A stretch of 23,647 nucleotides of DNA, from positions 1 to 23,647 of the forward strand of contig SFZC01000014.1 in assembly GCA_004558955.1 (NCBI GenBank), written 5' to 3'. A program made the position numbers and the translations under genes. Below are positions 21,992-23,647 of this stretch, in pieces. Source of the DNA: a bacterium (GTDB lineage: Bacteria; Cyanobacteriota; Vampirovibrionia; Gastranaerophilales; Gastranaerophilaceae). The notes under the pieces are model-generated. The model saw only the letters and a list, made by a program, of their open reading frames with translations, made no database searches and was not told where the DNA came from. Positions within the stretch are counted from its first letter, which is position 1; every line of letters starts with the position of its first letter.

Positions 21992-22312
21992 TTACCAATA
22001 CAAATCAAATTTTTGTTCAAATCTTTCCATCGCACCAAGTACCGCATCTTTTAGGACAGGAACTTTTTGCATAAAATGATGAACCCAAACCTCATAATTC
22101 TGTTTCGCATCTTTAGAATTTTGAACAACTATTGACATAAAGTTTTTATTTTCAGGGTTGTTTTTTACGATAACATCGTATGGTTTTTGGTTCATGTCAA
22201 TACCTTCAATAGCCTTGTAAAGATTTGTTTTTGTCTTAGCATTTATGTTTTGAGCAACTTTAAATGTGCCGTTAAAATTTGTTTGATTTTGTTGAATGTT
22301 ACTTACTTGCAT
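21992..22312 (-). CDS. Small protein with N-terminal NFNG motif, function unknown
   Basis: A 106-residue soluble protein; GAGG lies five bases before the ATG at 22312. The N-terminus is polar with TNFNG at residues 11-15, matching the F-x-G motif of other proteins here. The rest looks like a small alpha/beta domain: KTNLYKAIEGIDM, a beta pair (YDVIVKNNPENKNFMSIVVQNS), an aromatic segment (YEVWVHHF) and a C-terminal helix ending in Trp. No Cys, membrane segment or signal peptide. It starts nine bases after the stop of the radical SAM gene and 49 bases before the acyl-CoA synthetase gene, so it belongs to the same message. A link to the radical SAM enzyme, as partner or substrate, is possible but unproven. 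Confidence 0.75.
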   Translation of the reverse strand: MQVSNIQQNQTNFNGTFKVAQNINAKTKTNLYKAIEGIDMNQKPYDVIVKNNPENKNFMSIVVQNSKDAKQNYEVWVHHFMQKVPVLKDAVLGAMERFEQKFDLYW

Positions 22313-22321
22313 AAAAACCTC

Positions 22322-22939
22322 TTATGAATATCCGTTGACAATCCATTCTCTAACTCTTAGTTTTGCCCCCAGATTTTCTGCGATTTCTTCGCATTTTTTA
22401 ACATCAAGACGACGACCTTTATAACCGTCAACGATTGAAGCATCTGTTTTTATTCCTGACTCAGAACACGCTTTGATAAACTTTTTAACTTCATCATAAG
22501 CATTTTCAAACTTCGGACAGGATAACTCGTCATACTCGGCAGACGTTGAACCGTTCAAACTTACCGAAATTTCATCAACTAAACCTACCAATTCAGGTAC
22601 AACATTTCTTTTGTAAACGAAATTTGCATGTCCGTTGGTGTTTATTCTGATTTTCACGTCAGGGTAAGTGTCTTTCAGATATTTTGCAACTTCTTTCAAA
22701 ATTTCCAATTTCAATAACGGTTCACCATAACCGCAAAACACGACTTCTTTTGATAGTTTAAACTCTTTCAACTGAGAAATAACGTCTTGTGCGGTAAAAT
22801 CTTCACTATCTAACCATAATTTTTGACCGCAAACATCATCTTTATCTTTTCTCAGGCAAAAAATGCAATCATTTGTGCATCGGTTTGTCAAATTTATATA
22901 TATTTTATTTTCCAGTTCATAAACTAAAATATTAGCCAT
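22322..22939 (-). CDS. TatD-linked radical SAM protein
   Basis: A 205-residue radical SAM enzyme whose sequence follows the small family described as linked to TatD nucleases. NLTNRCTNDCIFCLR holds the cluster motif C-x3-C-x2-C (C21, C25, C28). VVFCGYGEPLL (~66-76) binds SAM, and RINTNGHANFVYKRNVVPEL and EISVSLNGSTSAEYDELSCP are family-typical segments. It would cleave SAM to a 5'-deoxyadenosyl radical; the substrate of the family is unknown. It lacks a SPASM domain or extra clusters. I place the start at ATG 22939, with AAAGG seven bases upstream and a promoter just before; a longer frame to 23050 adds 37 residues that overlap that promoter and do not fit the family. No TatD gene is in this window. 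Confidence 0.85.
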   Translation of the reverse strand: MANILVYELENKIYINLTNRCTNDCIFCLRKDKDDVCGQKLWLDSEDFTAQDVISQLKEFKLSKEVVFCGYGEPLLKLEILKEVAKYLKDTYPDVKIRINTNGHANFVYKRNVVPELVGLVDEISVSLNGSTSAEYDELSCPKFENAYDEVKKFIKACSESGIKTDASIVDGYKGRRLDVKKCEEIAENLGAKLRVREWIVNGYS

Positions 22940-22963
22940 GTTATATCCTTTAACAACACTAAT

Positions 22964-22992
22964 ATTATCATACACACAAAAAATTTTTACAA
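22964..22992 (-). promoter_or_regulatory. Promoter of the radical SAM / small protein / acyl-CoA synthetase unit
   Basis: On the minus strand TTGTAA (22987-22992) and GATAAT (22964-22969) are 17 bases apart, with transcription expected near 22957 and an 18-nt leader to the ATG at 22939. This argues against the longer upstream start. The rest of the 136-base gap (22940-23075) is AT-rich with no other signal I can name. Confidence 0.6.
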
Positions 22993-23075
22993 GTGATTTA
23001 TTATTGTTGATAGCGAATTTTAACCGAAATTTAAAAATAAAATTTAACAAATTTTTAAGAACATAATTCTAAAAA

Positions 23076-23647
23076 TTAAGCCCAAGGTTTTATCAAAAAT
23101 TTAATTGCACGACCTTGAATATGCTCCGTCATTGCATACTCAACCTTTTCAAGCGGCAAGACCGCCGTAATAAGTTTTTCCACCTCAACATCACCTGATG
23201 CGATATATTCTAACGCTTTTCTAAAATATTTCGGAGTATGATGAAAAACGCTCATCATTTTTATGTCGCCGTAGTGCATTTTTGTGGTATCAAAAGTAAC
23301 TTTAGAACCTGATTTACACCCGCCGAAAAAGTGAACCGTACCACCCGGACGAACGCAATCAAAAATTTGTTCCCAAATTTCGGGAAGTCCGACACACTCA
23401 ATAGCAACATCCAACCCTTTGCCCTCTTCCGAAAAATCCTTGAAAATTTTGACAGGATTAGGATATTTTTTCAAATCAATAATTTCATCTGCGTGTGCGA
23501 AATCTTCGGCAGCCTTAAGTTTCATCGGATTACGTCCCGCAACGATAACTCTTGCTCCCATCAATTTTGCAATCCTTGCAAACATCAAACCTATCGGTCC
23601 TATTCCTATAATTCCGACAGTATCACCCGCTTTTATACCTGTTCTTT
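23076..23647 (-). CDS. Medium-chain (zinc-type) alcohol dehydrogenase, C-terminal part
   Basis: The last ~190 residues of a medium-chain dehydrogenase/reductase; the start lies beyond 23647. The visible part begins RTGIKAGDTVGIIGIGPIGLMFARIAKLMGA, the end of the substrate domain and the start of the NAD(P)-binding Rossmann fold with G-x-G-P-x-G. DVAIECVG, VRPGGTVHFFGG and a C-terminal ALEYIASGDVEVEKLITAVLPLEKVEYA are typical of the sorbitol/threonine dehydrogenase-like branch. The catalytic zinc ligands are in the missing half, so zinc dependence and substrate are not shown. An alcohol, polyol or threonine-type substrate is possible. It ends just before the radical SAM promoter and has no terminator hairpin. 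Confidence 0.88.
   Translation of the reverse strand, partial: RTGIKAGDTVGIIGIGPIGLMFARIAKLMGARVIVAGRNPMKLKAAEDFAHADEIIDLKKYPNPVKIFKDFSEEGKGLDVAIECVGLPEIWEQIFDCVRPGGTVHFFGGCKSGSKVTFDTTKMHYGDIKMMSVFHHTPKYFRKALEYIASGDVEVEKLITAVLPLEKVEYAMTEHIQGRAIKFLIKPWA

Noticed and set aside
22940..23050. Extra 37 N-terminal residues on the radical SAM protein
   Set aside because: They cover the promoter at 22964-22992, are low-complexity Asn/Lys/Phe, and the ATG at 22939 has a proper binding site and the family start.
1..23647. CRISPR array, tRNA, rRNA, insertion sequence or prophage
   Set aside because: No regularly spaced repeats, cloverleaf with CCA-adjacent acceptor pairing, transposase, integrase or structural phage motif was found on either strand by eye.

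Overview
This is an AT-rich bacterial chromosome segment that is densely coding on both strands, with mostly short intergenic gaps and clear AAGGA-type ribosome binding sites. I infer an uncultured gut-type member of the Vampirovibrionia (Candidatus Melainabacteria, order Gastranaerophilales). The grounds are: several otherwise unrelated hypothetical proteins carry a short N-terminal F-x-G type motif (SFKG, SFTG, NFTS, NFNG), which I recall as typical of that group; the metabolism looks fermentative (ADP-forming acyl-CoA synthetase, FixC/FixX electron transfer); and there is an outer-membrane TolC protein together with low GC. No 16S or other decisive marker is present, so the lineage is an inference.

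Layout. 1-670 (-): 5' part of lysA, with apparently damaged reading frames in the outermost ~85 bases. 739-3117 (-): fixC-fixX, a two-repeat acidic protein and a winged-helix protein, driven by a strong promoter at 3140-3168. 3303-5786 (+): an 827-residue lineage-type protein ending in a perfect terminator. 5787-6097: a gene-poor stretch holding the terminator, an inverted repeat, a minus-strand terminator and the apparent relic of a minus-strand HTH gene. 6098-9076 (+): a TolC-family protein with a His-rich tail, a DtxR/MntR-type metalloregulator with its own promoter and overlapping operator, and a glycine-rich membrane protein. 9203-10720 (-) and 10876-11409 (+): divergent lineage-type proteins, the first with a PcfJ-like core. 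11438-13225 (-): a DprA/SLOG-like protein and a HEAT-like protein. 13311-15863 (+) and 15866-18178 (-): pcrA and priA helicases, convergent with 2 bp between them. 18233-18475 (-): a PC4-like ssDNA-binding protein just upstream of priA. 18572-19624 (+): a DUF3137 membrane protein. 19783-22939 (-): a probable transcription unit of TatD-linked radical SAM protein, small NFNG-motif protein and ADP-forming acyl-CoA synthetase, closed by a 13-bp perfect hairpin terminator. 23076-23647 (-): 3' part of a medium-chain dehydrogenase.

Functional themes: genome maintenance (PC4, PriA, PcrA, DprA-like), energy and redox metabolism (FixCX, acyl-CoA synthetase, dehydrogenase), and metal-linked envelope export (TolC with metalloregulator). 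The remaining genes are lineage-restricted proteins of unknown function. The best lead for something undescribed is the shared N-terminal F-x-G tag on four unrelated proteins. Next are the relic regulator at 5941-6060, the DtxR operator/promoter unit and the radical SAM/small-protein pair. I found no CRISPR array, tRNA, rRNA, insertion sequence or prophage.
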